Source: Arthrobacter sp. QXT-31 (GTDB taxonomy: Bacteria > Actinomycetota > Actinomycetes > Actinomycetales > Micrococcaceae). Taken from it: a stretch of DNA of 64,000 nt. The notes under the pieces were generated by a model, which saw only the letters and a program-made list of their open reading frames with translations, was not told the origin of the DNA and searched no databases. The DNA is taken from the NCBI RefSeq assembly GCF_001969265.1, contig NZ_CP019304.1, positions 4,216,001 through 4,280,000 on the forward strand, read 5' to 3'. Both the position numbers and the translations under genes were made by a program. Shown here one piece after another: positions 31,703-39,971 of this stretch (within the stretch, counting starts at the first letter, position 1; the number at the start of each line of letters is the position of its first letter).

Positions 31703-32374
31703 ATGCAGACAATCAACGACTTCATCCTTGCAGCCGCAGGCCAGCCCTGGGTGCTCCTGCTCGTGCTCGCCTGCAGCATTATTGACGGGTTCTTTCCTCC
31801 GATACCCAGCGAGTCCGTGGTGGTGGGACTGGCCGCTGTTTCCGCCAGCGCCGGTGTCCCCAATGCCTGGCTGCTTGTACTCCTCGCCGCCGTGGGGGCA
31901 TTTACCGGTGACAACATCGCCTACCTTCTCGGCCGGAACGTGCGAACGCGCCGCTCTCGCTGGATGCGGTCACCACACATGTTGGCGGCATTCCGCTCGG
32001 CCGGCAGGGGACTCCGGCGACGCGCCGCGTCATTGATTATCGGGGCCCGCTTCGTTCCCGTGGGGCGGGTTGCAGTGAATTTCACTGCCGGCGCCACACA
32101 TTTTCCCCATCCTCGATTTATCGCGCTCACGACCATATCCGGAAGCCTCTGGGCCTGCTATTCCGTGGCGATCGGGTTGTTCTTCGGTCAGTGGTTCAAA
32201 GACAACCATCTACTGGCGGCGATTACCGCGATCCTCTGCGCTGTTAGTCTCGGCATCGTGCTGGATCTGGCTATCAGCCGCTTCCCACGGGACGGTGCGA
32301 CTACCGGACCTATTGACATGAGACAACAGGGGCGGCCGCTAACTGGCGATGACCCAGATGGCTTCTGCGGCTGA
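31703..32374 (+). CDS. DedA-family membrane protein
   Basis: 223 residues. The DedA/SNARE-associated pattern is clear: PWVLLLVLACSIIDGFFPPI, PSESVVVG, GAFTGDNIAYLLGR, IGARFVPVGRVAVNFTAG and the re-entrant segments. DedA proteins flip phospholipids or undecaprenyl carriers across the membrane. Its last 36 bases overlap the end of the convergent dtxR gene. Start chosen at 31703; an upstream ATG (31649) would add an unlikely polar extension. Confidence 0.88.
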   Translation: MQTINDFILAAAGQPWVLLLVLACSIIDGFFPPIPSESVVVGLAAVSASAGVPNAWLLVLLAAVGAFTGDNIAYLLGRNVRTRRSRWMRSPHMLAAFRSAGRGLRRRAASLIIGARFVPVGRVAVNFTAGATHFPHPRFIALTTISGSLWACYSVAIGLFFGQWFKDNHLLAAITAILCAVSLGIVLDLAISRFPRDGATTGPIDMRQQGRPLTGDDPDGFCG

Positions 32375-33007
32375 CGGGCCCAAATCCACGTCGCGGTCCG
32401 AGAGCCGGATCGTGGTGACATCGGCATACGGGCGGTGCGCCACGACGGTGAGGCGGGTGTCCGGTGCCAGGCCGAGTTCGGTGAAATAGCGCAGCATCTC
32501 CGGATCGGCGTCGGAAATGCGGGTGATGGTGACTGTCCGATCCGGGCTTACCGAGGTCAGGGGGGACCCTTGCGGGGTGTGCGGGTGTCCGTTTGCCGAG
32601 GGGATGGGGTCCCCATGAGGGTCCCTGGTGGGGTGGCCGAGCTTTTCATCGATGCGCCGGATCAGCCTGTCCGACACGGCGTGCTCGAGAATCTCCGCCT
32701 CGTCATGTACCTCGTCCCAGCCATAACCGACGACCTCAACGAGGAATGTTTCCAGGAGCCGGTGCCGACGCACCATCTGGACGGCGTGCTCCCGCCCGGC
32801 CGCCGTGAGTTCGATGCTTCCGTACGGGGCATGCGTCACCAGCCCCTGCTTCGACAGCCGCCTGATTCCATCGGACACCGTGGAGGGCTTCACCCCCAAG
32901 CGATCAGCCATCGCGCTGACGGTGATCGGAGTTTCCGACCATTCAGTCGCCGACCAGATCATCTTCAGATAGTCCTGCGCGGAGGTGGTCAGTTCGGAGA
33001 CGGTCAT
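32339..33007 (-). CDS. DtxR-family metal-dependent regulator
   Basis: 222 residues. N-terminal winged HTH (MTVSELTTSAQDYLKMIWSA, MADRLGVKPSTVSDGIRRLS), dimerisation domain with the metal ligands (EHAVQMVRRHRLLETFLVEV, EAEILEHAVSDRLIRRIDE) and a C-terminal FeoA/SH3-like domain (RYFTELGLAPDTRLTVVAHR). Such proteins repress with bound Fe(II) or Mn(II). It is divergent from the multicopper oxidase/ZIP operon with a DtxR-like box at 33037 in the shared region. Its 3' end overlaps the convergent dedA gene. Confidence 0.92.
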   Translation of the reverse strand: MTVSELTTSAQDYLKMIWSATEWSETPITVSAMADRLGVKPSTVSDGIRRLSKQGLVTHAPYGSIELTAAGREHAVQMVRRHRLLETFLVEVVGYGWDEVHDEAEILEHAVSDRLIRRIDEKLGHPTRDPHGDPIPSANGHPHTPQGSPLTSVSPDRTVTITRISDADPEMLRYFTELGLAPDTRLTVVAHRPYADVTTIRLSDRDVDLGPSAAEAIWVIAS

Positions 33008-33036
33008 ACACCGATGCTATCAACAGAACATCAATG

Positions 33037-33050
33037 TTAGACTCGCCTAA
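33037..33050. promoter_or_regulatory. DtxR-type box
   Basis: TTAGACTCGCCTAA, an inverted repeat with the half sites TTAG..CT and GCCTAA as in DtxR/MntR/IdeR operators. It lies between dtxR (start 33007) and the oxidase gene (start 33079), so one site can serve both promoters. Confidence 0.65.
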
Positions 33051-33078
33051 CAAAGGTTTTTTGATCATTGGAGATTAG

Positions 33079-34206
33079 ATGGACGGCGTGCCGAAAACTC
33101 TCGGGAAGCCCGTGCCGAGCCGGCGGAGCATGCTCTCCGGCGCCGCTGCCTTCGCCGCCGCGCCCCTCACGGCATGGACGCTGATGGGAGCTAAGGAACC
33201 CGGCCCGCACTCTGGGCATGGGGGACACACTGCAGAGCAGGCCCCTGCCGGGGGCGCTGCTGTCACCACCCCTGAGCCGACGGCGGGTACGGACCCGGGC
33301 CACATGACCAATCACGCCGGGCATGCCGGCTTCGCCGGTGGCTCTGTTCCGCCGGAGCGGGCGGGCATTGACCCGACCGCGATCCTGCACGACTTCGACC
33401 GCGGCAGGACCAGCAAACTGCCAGACGGACGGACCCTGCGGGAGTGGGACATCGTCGCGGTGGACAAGGAATTCGAGATCGCCCCCGGCGTGATATTCCC
33501 GGGCTGGAGCTACAACGGCAGGATCCCCGGACCGACCCTCTGGGCCCGGGAGGGAGATGCGCTGCGGATCCATTTCACCAACGCCGGGGCGCACCCGCAC
33601 ACGATCCACTTCCACGGGATCCACCGGGCCACCATGGACGGAACCCCGGGAATCGGCGCCGGCTCCATCGCCCCCGGGCAGAGCTTCACGTATGAATTTG
33701 ATGCCACCCCGTTCGGTACGCACCTGTACCACTGCCACCAGTCACCGCTTGCCCCGCACATCGCCAAGGGCCTCTACGGCGGCTTCATCATCGAACCCAA
33801 AAAGGGCCGGCCCAAGGCCGACAACGAAATGGTCATGGTGATGAACGGCTACAACACCGACGGCGGAGACGACAACGAGTTCTACTCCGTCAACGGCCTG
33901 CCCTTCCACTTCATGGACTACCCCGTCCAGGTCAAGCAGAACGAACTGGTGCGGATCCACCTGATCAACGTGCTTGAATACGACCCGATCAACTCGTTCC
34001 ACATCCACGGGAACTTTTTCCACTACTACCCGACCGGCACGATGCTGACCCCGAGTGAATACACCGACACCATCTCCCAGGTCCAGGGCCAGCGCGGCAT
34101 CCTGGAGTTGCGCTTCCCGTACCCGGGCAAGTACATGTTCCACGCCCACAAAACCGAATTCGCCGAACTCGGCTGGATGGGCTTCTTCGAAGTGAGCCCA
34201 TCATGA
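33079..34206 (+). CDS. Two-domain multicopper oxidase, Tat-exported
   Basis: 375 residues. A Tat signal (SRRSML followed by an Ala-rich stretch) and a Gly/His-rich linker (HSGHGGH, HMTNHAGHAG) precede two cupredoxin domains. Copper motifs: HPHTIHFHGIH (172-182), HLYHCHQSPLAPH (215-227, Cys219), FHIHGNFFH (307-315) and FHAHKTEF (354-361). The type 1 copper Cys is in domain 1, as in two-domain oxidases and NirK-type proteins; HAH at the end completes the interdomain type 2/3 site. It overlaps the ZIP gene by ATGA, which suggests that it oxidises or reduces a metal handled by that transporter. Substrate not determinable. Confidence 0.9.
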   Translation: MDGVPKTLGKPVPSRRSMLSGAAAFAAAPLTAWTLMGAKEPGPHSGHGGHTAEQAPAGGAAVTTPEPTAGTDPGHMTNHAGHAGFAGGSVPPERAGIDPTAILHDFDRGRTSKLPDGRTLREWDIVAVDKEFEIAPGVIFPGWSYNGRIPGPTLWAREGDALRIHFTNAGAHPHTIHFHGIHRATMDGTPGIGAGSIAPGQSFTYEFDATPFGTHLYHCHQSPLAPHIAKGLYGGFIIEPKKGRPKADNEMVMVMNGYNTDGGDDNEFYSVNGLPFHFMDYPVQVKQNELVRIHLINVLEYDPINSFHIHGNFFHYYPTGTMLTPSEYTDTISQVQGQRGILELRFPYPGKYMFHAHKTEFAELGWMGFFEVSPS

Positions 34207-35450
34207 CCCGCACAGACACCACGAGGACAGACACCACGACCACAACGGAACCGGCAGGAGGCGCAGCGTCGCGGCCGCCGAAGCCGCGCTGGCTGCTCGG
34301 TCTCGGGCCCCTGGTGCTGATAGCGGTCCTCCTAGGCCTGTTCTCCCTCCTGAACGGACCGGCCCTGTCCAAACTCGGCGAGGGAGTCCCGCCCAAGGAA
34401 GACGTCGCGGTCGAAGACATCCGGCTGACCCCGGGCCAGATCGTCCTCACCGTCCGCAACCAGGGACCTGACCCGGTCACCATCGCCCAGGTCAACGTCT
34501 CGGACTACTACGCAGCCTTCACCCAGACCGATGACGTGCTCGATCCGATGGAGGCCAGCACCATCACCGTCAGCTACCACTGGGTCGACGGGGACCCCTA
34601 CGAGATTGCCCTGGTCACCTCGGCCGGCGGCAAAATCAATGCCACCATCGACGCCGCGGCCCCCAGCCCGGAGCGCAGCAGTTCCTTCTTCGGACTCATG
34701 GCCCTGCTCGGGATCTACGTGGGCATTATTCCGGTCGCGATGGGCATGCTGTGGATGCCCTTCGTGCGGCGTTCATCGGCCGCCTGGGTCCGGGCCCTGC
34801 TCGGCCTCACCATCGGCCTGCTCGCCTTCCTGACCTTCGACGCGACACTGGAAGCCTTCGAGCTCGTCGCGGACAACAGCTCCTTCGGCGGCCCGCTCGT
34901 CGTCATCCTCGGAGCCCTCGCCTCCTACCTGGTCCTGGAGGCCACCGACGCCTGGATGCGGCGGCACCGAAACGGGCCCAGCACCGGCGCTCCGGCGCTG
35001 CCCCCCGGGCGGCTGGCGCTGCTGATCGCCATCGGAATTGGCCTGCACAACCTCGGCGAGGGCCTGGCCATCGGCTCGGCCTACGCCGTCGGGTCGCTGG
35101 CCCTCGGCGCGTCGCTGATTGTCGGCTTCGCCATTCACAACACCACCGAAGGCCTCGCCATCGTCACGCCCCTGGCCCAGGAACGGCCGGGCCTGGGACG
35201 GCTGGCCGTATTGGGCCTGATCGCAGGGGCCCCTGCCGTGCTCGGATCCCTGATCGGCGCCACGGTCTACCAACCCACATTGGCCGCGTTCCTCCTCGGA
35301 CTGGGCGCTGGAGCCGTGGGCCAAGTCGCCATCAAGCTGCTGCCGATGCTCAAGGACGGCACCGGCCGGACCCTCACACCGCTGACCGTGACCGGAATTC
35401 TCCTGGGCCTCACGGTCATGTTCGGCACCGGGCTGCTCGTCCAGGCATAG
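34203..35450 (+). CDS. ZIP-family metal transporter with N-terminal extracytoplasmic domain
   Basis: 415 residues. An anchor segment (LGPLVLIAVLLGLFSLLNGP) is followed by an outside beta-rich domain of about 110 residues (VRNQGPDPVTIAQVNVSDYY), then a ZIP transporter with metal motifs IGIGLHNLGEGLAIGSAYAV and GFAIHNTTEGLAIV. ZIP proteins import divalent cations such as Zn, Fe or Mn. The additional domain is unusual for ZIPs and may receive metal from the multicopper oxidase encoded just before. Control by the divergent DtxR is inferred, giving an Fe/Mn-linked unit inside a copper region. Confidence 0.9.
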   Translation: MTRTDTTRTDTTTTTEPAGGAASRPPKPRWLLGLGPLVLIAVLLGLFSLLNGPALSKLGEGVPPKEDVAVEDIRLTPGQIVLTVRNQGPDPVTIAQVNVSDYYAAFTQTDDVLDPMEASTITVSYHWVDGDPYEIALVTSAGGKINATIDAAAPSPERSSSFFGLMALLGIYVGIIPVAMGMLWMPFVRRSSAAWVRALLGLTIGLLAFLTFDATLEAFELVADNSSFGGPLVVILGALASYLVLEATDAWMRRHRNGPSTGAPALPPGRLALLIAIGIGLHNLGEGLAIGSAYAVGSLALGASLIVGFAIHNTTEGLAIVTPLAQERPGLGRLAVLGLIAGAPAVLGSLIGATVYQPTLAAFLLGLGAGAVGQVAIKLLPMLKDGTGRTLTPLTVTGILLGLTVMFGTGLLVQA

Positions 35451-35481
35451 GTTTTGGGACCGCTGTTGAGCGGTCGCCGAA

Positions 35482-35522
35482 CAGAAGAGGATCCGCCCAC
35501 AGACCAGGCGGATCCTCTTCTG
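35482..35522 (+). terminator. Strong hairpin after the oxidase/ZIP operon
   Basis: CAGAAGAGGATCCGCC (35482-35497) pairs along 16 bases with GGCGGATCCTCTTCTG (35507-35522), loop 9. No T tract follows, but the stem is the longest in the window and stands 32 bases past the ZIP stop. Confidence 0.75.
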
Positions 35523-35690
35523 ATTCGGGCGGCACTCAGCGGCCTATGGTGATCGTCATCGTCGTCTTCCCTATTTGATGGAAAGCTGCTTGGAGGTCCG
35601 CCTGTCACGGTTCGCGCCGGAAGGTACGCCTCCGGACAGCAGCCACTGCTCCCAGGCATCCTGGGATTCATACCCATGAAAGGCCGGCAC

Positions 35691-36320
35691 ATGACCGCCG
35701 ACACGCCCACCACCAGCAAGACCCTGCCCGAGCCGGCCATCGAACCTGCACTGGTCAGTGCCGATCCGGCCAAGGGCAGGCAGAACGCCAGGCTGGTCCT
35801 GCTCGGTGTGCTGTGCACCGCAGGCTGGCTCGCCTCCGTGCTGGTCGGGCACAACGTTGACTGTGGACCGGAACTGCACCGCATCGGTCTGGCTGTGCAT
35901 ATCCTGGCCCTGGTGCTCTCGTTCGGGACCATCCTTGTGGTTGACTGGCTGGGCCTGCTCTGGCTCCTGGGCAAAGTGCAGATCCATGAATCAGGCAAAC
36001 TCGAGACTGCGGCGAAACCGCTGATCTGGGGCGGTCTCGCCCTGCTCCTGGCATCTGGAGCCCTCATTGACCCGGACCTGACGAACCCCGTCACCGCCAT
36101 TAAGCTCGGCTCCGTGCTGGTCCTTATGCTCAATGGCCTCAGCATCGCCCCAGCCATGCAGCAGCTGTTGGCCCTTCCCCCTCAAACCCGCTTCAGCGAA
36201 GTCGCCCGAAAGCTAAGGCTCCGGCTGATGGTTGCGCTCAGCGTGTCCCAGGCCTGCTGGTGGACGGCAGTGCTGATCGGGCTGATCAACAGCACTCTTC
36301 GACGCTGGGCGGGAAGCTAG
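35691..36320 (+). CDS. Integral membrane protein of unknown function
   Basis: 209 residues from ATG 35691 (AAAGG 9 bases upstream). Five hydrophobic segments (ARLVLLGVLCTAGWLASVLV, IGLAVHILALVLSFGTILVV, IWGGLALLLASGALI, LGSVLVLMLNGLSIA, VSQACWWTAVLIGLI). His residues lie in or beside the first two segments, a layout reminiscent of CopD-like or cytochrome-like proteins, but no family is certain. It stands alone after a terminator. 35523-35690 holds nothing that I can support. Confidence 0.65.
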   Translation: MTADTPTTSKTLPEPAIEPALVSADPAKGRQNARLVLLGVLCTAGWLASVLVGHNVDCGPELHRIGLAVHILALVLSFGTILVVDWLGLLWLLGKVQIHESGKLETAAKPLIWGGLALLLASGALIDPDLTNPVTAIKLGSVLVLMLNGLSIAPAMQQLLALPPQTRFSEVARKLRLRLMVALSVSQACWWTAVLIGLINSTLRRWAGS

Positions 36321-36390
36321 CCGTACTCCAGCCCACTTCCCGGGACGATTCAGGTGTTCGTAGATTCAGCCTCAAGGACGGTGCGGTAGC

Positions 36391-36836
36391 AGTGGGCACG
36401 AAAGTGGCCGTCGGATACGACGGGTCCGACGCCTGGGCCGCAGATATGCCACCGCGTCCCACGCCGTGCTGCGAATCATGCACGCGTGGATCTGGCCCGT
36501 GCTCACCCGTGATGTGGGCCCGGTGAAGGGCGTGACGGAGAGCGGGCTGCGCCACGCCGGCGCAGTGATTCTCGCCAAGGGCGTCCCGCCCGCGAGATCT
36601 CACCAGACCTGCAGCTCAACCTGGATGCTTCCCGCGGAGGTCCTGCGCCAGGAATCCCTCGATGTCGGCCTGATCCCGGTCGGAAACCGCGGACTCCGCG
36701 GCTTCCCCGGGACACTGGTCGGCTCTGGTTCCCTTGACGCGTGCGGCGGGCGCACGAACCGCATCAGCCTTGAGCGCTGGCGTCGGCGGCGCTCCCTGCG
36801 GTTGGTCCAGTGGAGGCCGGGTGAGGCCCACGAGTG
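36391..36836 (+). pseudogene. Universal stress protein, decayed
   Basis: Usp motifs appear in order but in different frames: GTKVAVGYDGSDAWA (from about 36391), then VLRIMHAWIWPVLTRDVGPV and SGLRHAGAVILAKGV, then AEVLRQESLDVGLIPVGNRG with LRGFPGTLVGSGSLD. At least two frameshifts separate them. The normal ATP-binding signature G-x2-G-x9-G is blurred. No functional protein is expected. Confidence 0.8.
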
Positions 36837-36872
36837 AAGCGGCCAAGGGTATCGGGTCCCCCGGACCTTGGC

Positions 36873-36891
36873 GCCCGGCCTCCGGGCTTTT
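36873..36891 (+). terminator. Intrinsic terminator
   Basis: GCCCGG-CCT-CCGGGC followed by TTTT. It ends the decayed Usp locus and insulates the downstream structured element and the arsR promoter. Confidence 0.7.
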
Positions 36892-36920
36892 CCTAAGGTG
36901 AACCTGCGACAGTTCAGGTA

Positions 36921-37055
36921 ACTGGTCCCGAACGGACGCCGAAAGCCCCGGGCCGGAGCAGCGCCGCCAGGTCCGATGGGGGGAAACCTCCCACCCCACT
37001 GGACCTGGCGGCATTTCCATGCCCTGTTTCAGGCTGACTAAGTGCCAGCCCGGCA
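36921..37055 (+). ncRNA. Conserved structured element, copy B
   Basis: ACGGACGCCGAAAGCCCC, then a 12 bp perfect stem GCCGCCAGGTCC / GGACCTGGCGGC around GGGGGGAAACCTCCC, then CTAAGTGCCAGCCC. Same parts and order as copy A at 10890-11075; the long stem has different bases but stays paired, which points to selection on RNA structure. It is bounded upstream by the terminator at 36873 and downstream by the arsR promoter. Class unknown. Confidence 0.45.
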
Positions 37056-37090
37056 GGCCCTCCAAATCCCATCCGCAAGAGAGTACAAGA

Positions 37091-37119
37091 TTGCATGAAT
37101 ACACCACGGACTGTACTTT
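37091..37119 (+). promoter_or_regulatory. Promoter of the arsR-CDF operon, leaderless start
   Basis: -35 TTGCAT (37091-37096), 17 bp spacer, -10 TACTTT (37114-37119). The ATG at 37126 is where transcription should begin, so the message is probably leaderless, as is common in actinobacteria. No ribosome site precedes the ATG, which agrees. Confidence 0.6.
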
Positions 37120-37125
37120 GGGGTT

Positions 37126-37452
37126 ATGGAAACTCTCACGCACGCGCCGGTGCTGGCACGGTTCGGGTATGCGGTTTCGGACCCGACCCGGGCCCGGATC
37201 CTGCTGGCCCTGGCCGATGCCCCGTCCTATCCGTCCGATCTGGCTGATTCCATCGGGGTGTCGCGGCAGAGTATGTCCAACCATCTGACCTGCCTGCGCG
37301 GCTGCGGGCTGGTCGTTGCTGTTCCGGACGGGCGGCGGACCCGTTATGAACTCGCCGACGCCCGACTGGGCCACGCGATTCATGACCTGCTCGGCGTGGT
37401 GCTGGCCGTGGACCCGTCCTGCTGCGCACCGGACGGGGAGTGCTTCGCATGA
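37126..37452 (+). CDS. ArsR/SmtB-family regulator, CmtR-like
   Basis: 108 residues. Winged HTH with PSDLADSIGVSRQSMSNHLT and the wing VPDGRRTRYEL. Metal ligands resemble CmtR: two Cys in the recognition region (HLTCLRGCGLV) and a Cys cluster at the C-terminus (DPSCCAPDGECFA). CmtR-type proteins leave DNA on binding Cd(II) or Pb(II). The gene overlaps the CDF gene by ATGA, so the regulator controls its own operon with the efflux proteins. Confidence 0.92.
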   Translation: METLTHAPVLARFGYAVSDPTRARILLALADAPSYPSDLADSIGVSRQSMSNHLTCLRGCGLVVAVPDGRRTRYELADARLGHAIHDLLGVVLAVDPSCCAPDGECFA

Positions 37453-38285
37453 CGGCCCTGCTTCACGCTCCAAGCCCGGAACGCCGCGCCGTACTGAGCC
37501 TGCGGATCCGGCTTTTCGCGGCGGCGACCATTACCTACAACCTCGTCGAGGCGGTGGTGGCCCTCTGGGCCGGCGGCGTCGCGGACTCCTCAGCGCTGAT
37601 AGGCTTCGGCTTGGATTCGGTGATCGAGGTCGCCTCTGCGCTGGCCTTGTCCTGGCAGTTTTCCGCCAAGGACCCGGAACGGCGTGAGCACCTGACGCTG
37701 CGGATCATCGCGGCCTCCTTTTTCGCCCTCGCCGCGTTCGTCACCATCGACGCGGTCAGGTCCCTCACCGGCGGGGGAGAGGCGCAGCACTCTGCCCCCG
37801 GGATCGTGATCGCCGCCCTGAGCCTGGCAATCATGCCGGTCCTCTCCTGGGCCCAGCGCCGAGCCGGGCGGGAACTCGGCTCCAAAACCGCGGTGGCGGA
37901 CTCCAAACAGACACTGCTGTGCACCTATCTTTCCGCGGTGCTGCTGATCGGGCTGGTCCTGAACAGCACGCTGGGCTGGTGGTGGGCGGACGCCGGCGCG
38001 GCGCTGGTGATCGCGGCGATCGCCGTCCGCGAAGGCATCAACGCCTGGCGCGGTGATGTCTGCTGCACCGTCCCCAAGGCAGCCGCTCAAGGCCACGGCA
38101 CTGAGGCCGACGACTGCTGCGCACCCTCGACGGCGGCGGCAGGCGTACCTGCGATGCTGGCCCTTCCCCTTGCAGTCCGCGACTCGGGCCCTGATGCCCC
38201 GCCGGAAGGGTCGGGGTGCTGCGCCGGTTGCGAATCCGAGACTCCACCGCAGCCCCTGACGCTGAACACCCGCCGGAAGGACTGA
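37449..38285 (+). CDS. Cation-diffusion (CDF-like) efflux protein with Cys-rich C-terminus
   Basis: 278 residues, five to six membrane segments. TM1-2 region NLVEAVVALWAGGVADSSAL and GFGLDSVIEVASALAL carry the CDF-type acidic residues (D in DSS, D in LDS). The C-terminal 90 residues contain CC pairs (DVCCTVP, DDCCAPS, SGCCAGCE), likely metal ligands. Such proteins export divalent cations by proton antiport. Sits directly after the CmtR-like regulator, so Cd/Pb/Zn export is the likely role. Confidence 0.85.
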   Translation: MTALLHAPSPERRAVLSLRIRLFAAATITYNLVEAVVALWAGGVADSSALIGFGLDSVIEVASALALSWQFSAKDPERREHLTLRIIAASFFALAAFVTIDAVRSLTGGGEAQHSAPGIVIAALSLAIMPVLSWAQRRAGRELGSKTAVADSKQTLLCTYLSAVLLIGLVLNSTLGWWWADAGAALVIAAIAVREGINAWRGDVCCTVPKAAAQGHGTEADDCCAPSTAAAGVPAMLALPLAVRDSGPDAPPEGSGCCAGCESETPPQPLTLNTRRKD

Positions 38286-38288
38286 CCG

Positions 38289-39209
38289 GTGGGCGCCGGT
38301 CATGACCACTCCCACGGCGGCGACGCGGCCGGCAACCGCGGCAAGCTGATCATCGTCTTCTGCATTACGTTTGTGGTGATGATTGCCGAAATCATCGGCT
38401 CTGTGCTCACCGGCAGCCTGGCGCTGCTGGCAGACGCCGGGCACATGTTCACAGACTCGGCCGGACTGCTCATCGCGCTGATCGCCGCGTCGCTGGCGCT
38501 GAAACCGGCCACCCTGAAACGCACCTGGGGCTACAAACGGGCCGAAATCGTCGCCGCCGCCGGCCAGGCGGCCCTGCTGCTGGGCGTGGGCGGGTTCGTC
38601 ATCGTCGAAGGCATCCGCCGGCTCTTCGAACCCCCTGAGGTCGTAGGATCCACCATGCTGTGGTTCGGCATCATCGGCCTGGCGGGCAACGCCATCGGCC
38701 TGCTCGTGCTCGCCTCGGGCCGGCATCACAACTTCAACATGAAGGCCGCGTTCCTCGAGGTCCTCAACGATGCCCTCGGATCCGTGGCGGTCATCGCGGC
38801 CGCGGTCATCATCGCCCTGACCGGATGGACGCGGGCTGACGCCGTCGTGTCCCTGCTGATCGGCGCGCTGATCATTCCCCGCACCCTGAAACTCCTGCGG
38901 GACACCACCGACGTGCTGATGGAAAACGTGCCCCGCGGCCTGGATCTGGCCAAGGTCCGCGAGCACATCCTGGCCCTGCCGCACGTCATCGACGTCCACG
39001 ACCTGCACGCCTCCCTCGTCGCGTCGGGCACCCCGGTCCTCTCCGCCCACGTCACCGTCAAGGACAAGTGCATGCGCGACGGCCACTCCGCCACCATCCT
39101 GGCGGACCTGCAGCGTTGCGTTGCTGAACACTTCGACGTCAGCGTCGAGCATTCCACGTTCCAGATCGAACCCGCCGCCCACCGCGACCAGGAAAGCCTG
39201 CCCCACTGA
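38289..39209 (+). CDS. CzcD-type CDF zinc/cadmium/cobalt efflux transporter
   Basis: 306 residues from a GTG with GGAAGGA before it. His-rich start (GAGHDHSHGGD), six membrane segments, CDF signature SLALLADAGHMFTDSAGL (HxxxD site) and AFLEVLNDALGSVAVI (second site), then the cytosolic domain (HVIDVHDLHASLVASGTPVL). This is the usual CzcD/ZitB plan. It lies four bases after the first CDF gene and overlaps the DsbA-like gene by TGATG. Confidence 0.92.
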   Translation: MGAGHDHSHGGDAAGNRGKLIIVFCITFVVMIAEIIGSVLTGSLALLADAGHMFTDSAGLLIALIAASLALKPATLKRTWGYKRAEIVAAAGQAALLLGVGGFVIVEGIRRLFEPPEVVGSTMLWFGIIGLAGNAIGLLVLASGRHHNFNMKAAFLEVLNDALGSVAVIAAAVIIALTGWTRADAVVSLLIGALIIPRTLKLLRDTTDVLMENVPRGLDLAKVREHILALPHVIDVHDLHASLVASGTPVLSAHVTVKDKCMRDGHSATILADLQRCVAEHFDVSVEHSTFQIEPAAHRDQESLPH

Positions 39210-39916
39210 TGACACCAGCACCACCAACAGCCCCGAAACTCCCAGCCACCAAGCCGGTAGACACCGCCAAGAGAATCCGCACCGTGCTGTGGGCCCTGCT
39301 CGCTTTCATCGTCGTCGCCGGGGTGATCGGGTACGCCGTGCTCACCGCCGCCAAACCCGCCCCCACCGCCGCGGCACCGGCCGCGGACGCCCAGCTCGTC
39401 CGGGAGGACAGCCACCGCGTCACCACCCCGGCCACCGAGAAGGCCCAGCTCGTGGAGTTCCTGGACTTCGAATGCGAATCCTGCCGCGCCGCCGTGCCCC
39501 TGGTGGAGAAGCTGAAGAAGGAATACGGGGACCGGATCACCTTCGTCAACCGCTACTTCCCCCTCCCCGGCCACCGTAACTCCGGCACCGCGGCCCTCGC
39601 CGTGGAAGCCGCCGCGCAGCAAGGCAAGTACCAGCAGATGTACACCAAGATGTTCGACTCCCAGCCGCAGTGGGGTGAAAAGCAGGACTCCCAGGCCGCC
39701 TTGTTCCGCACCTACGCCCAGGATCTCGGACTGGACATGGCCAAGTACGATGCCACCGTCGCGGCCGAGGCGACCAAGGACCGGATCCGCAAAGACATCG
39801 CGGACGGCAAAGCCCTCGGCGTCACCGGAACCCCCACGTTCTTCCTCAACGGCGAAAAACTCACCCTCAACAGCGAGGAGCAGTTCCGCCAGCTCCTCGA
39901 CGACGCAGCCAAATAG
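39209..39916 (+). CDS. Membrane-anchored DsbA-like thiol oxidoreductase
   Basis: 235 residues. N-terminal anchor (VLWALLAFIVVAGVIGYAVL), then a thioredoxin/DsbA-fold domain with active site CESC in VEFLDFECESCRAAVPLVEK and the cis-Pro loop GVTGTPTFFLNG. The CxxC dipeptide ES is unusual for classical DsbA (PH) and occurs in DsbA-like proteins near metal genes. It would form or repair disulfides outside the membrane. Co-transcribed with the czcD gene before it and probably with copC after it. Confidence 0.9.
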   Translation: MTPAPPTAPKLPATKPVDTAKRIRTVLWALLAFIVVAGVIGYAVLTAAKPAPTAAAPAADAQLVREDSHRVTTPATEKAQLVEFLDFECESCRAAVPLVEKLKKEYGDRITFVNRYFPLPGHRNSGTAALAVEAAAQQGKYQQMYTKMFDSQPQWGEKQDSQAALFRTYAQDLGLDMAKYDATVAAEATKDRIRKDIADGKALGVTGTPTFFLNGEKLTLNSEEQFRQLLDDAAK

Positions 39917-39971
39917 ACCAACCACTCCTCTGGCCGGACAGCCGGCCACCCCGACACCTATCGGAGCCACC

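Noticed and set aside
37590..39227. Long minus-strand open frame opposite the CDF genes
   Set aside because: Antisense shadow of two clear CDF transporters; composition is Gly/Asp/Gln-rich with no family.
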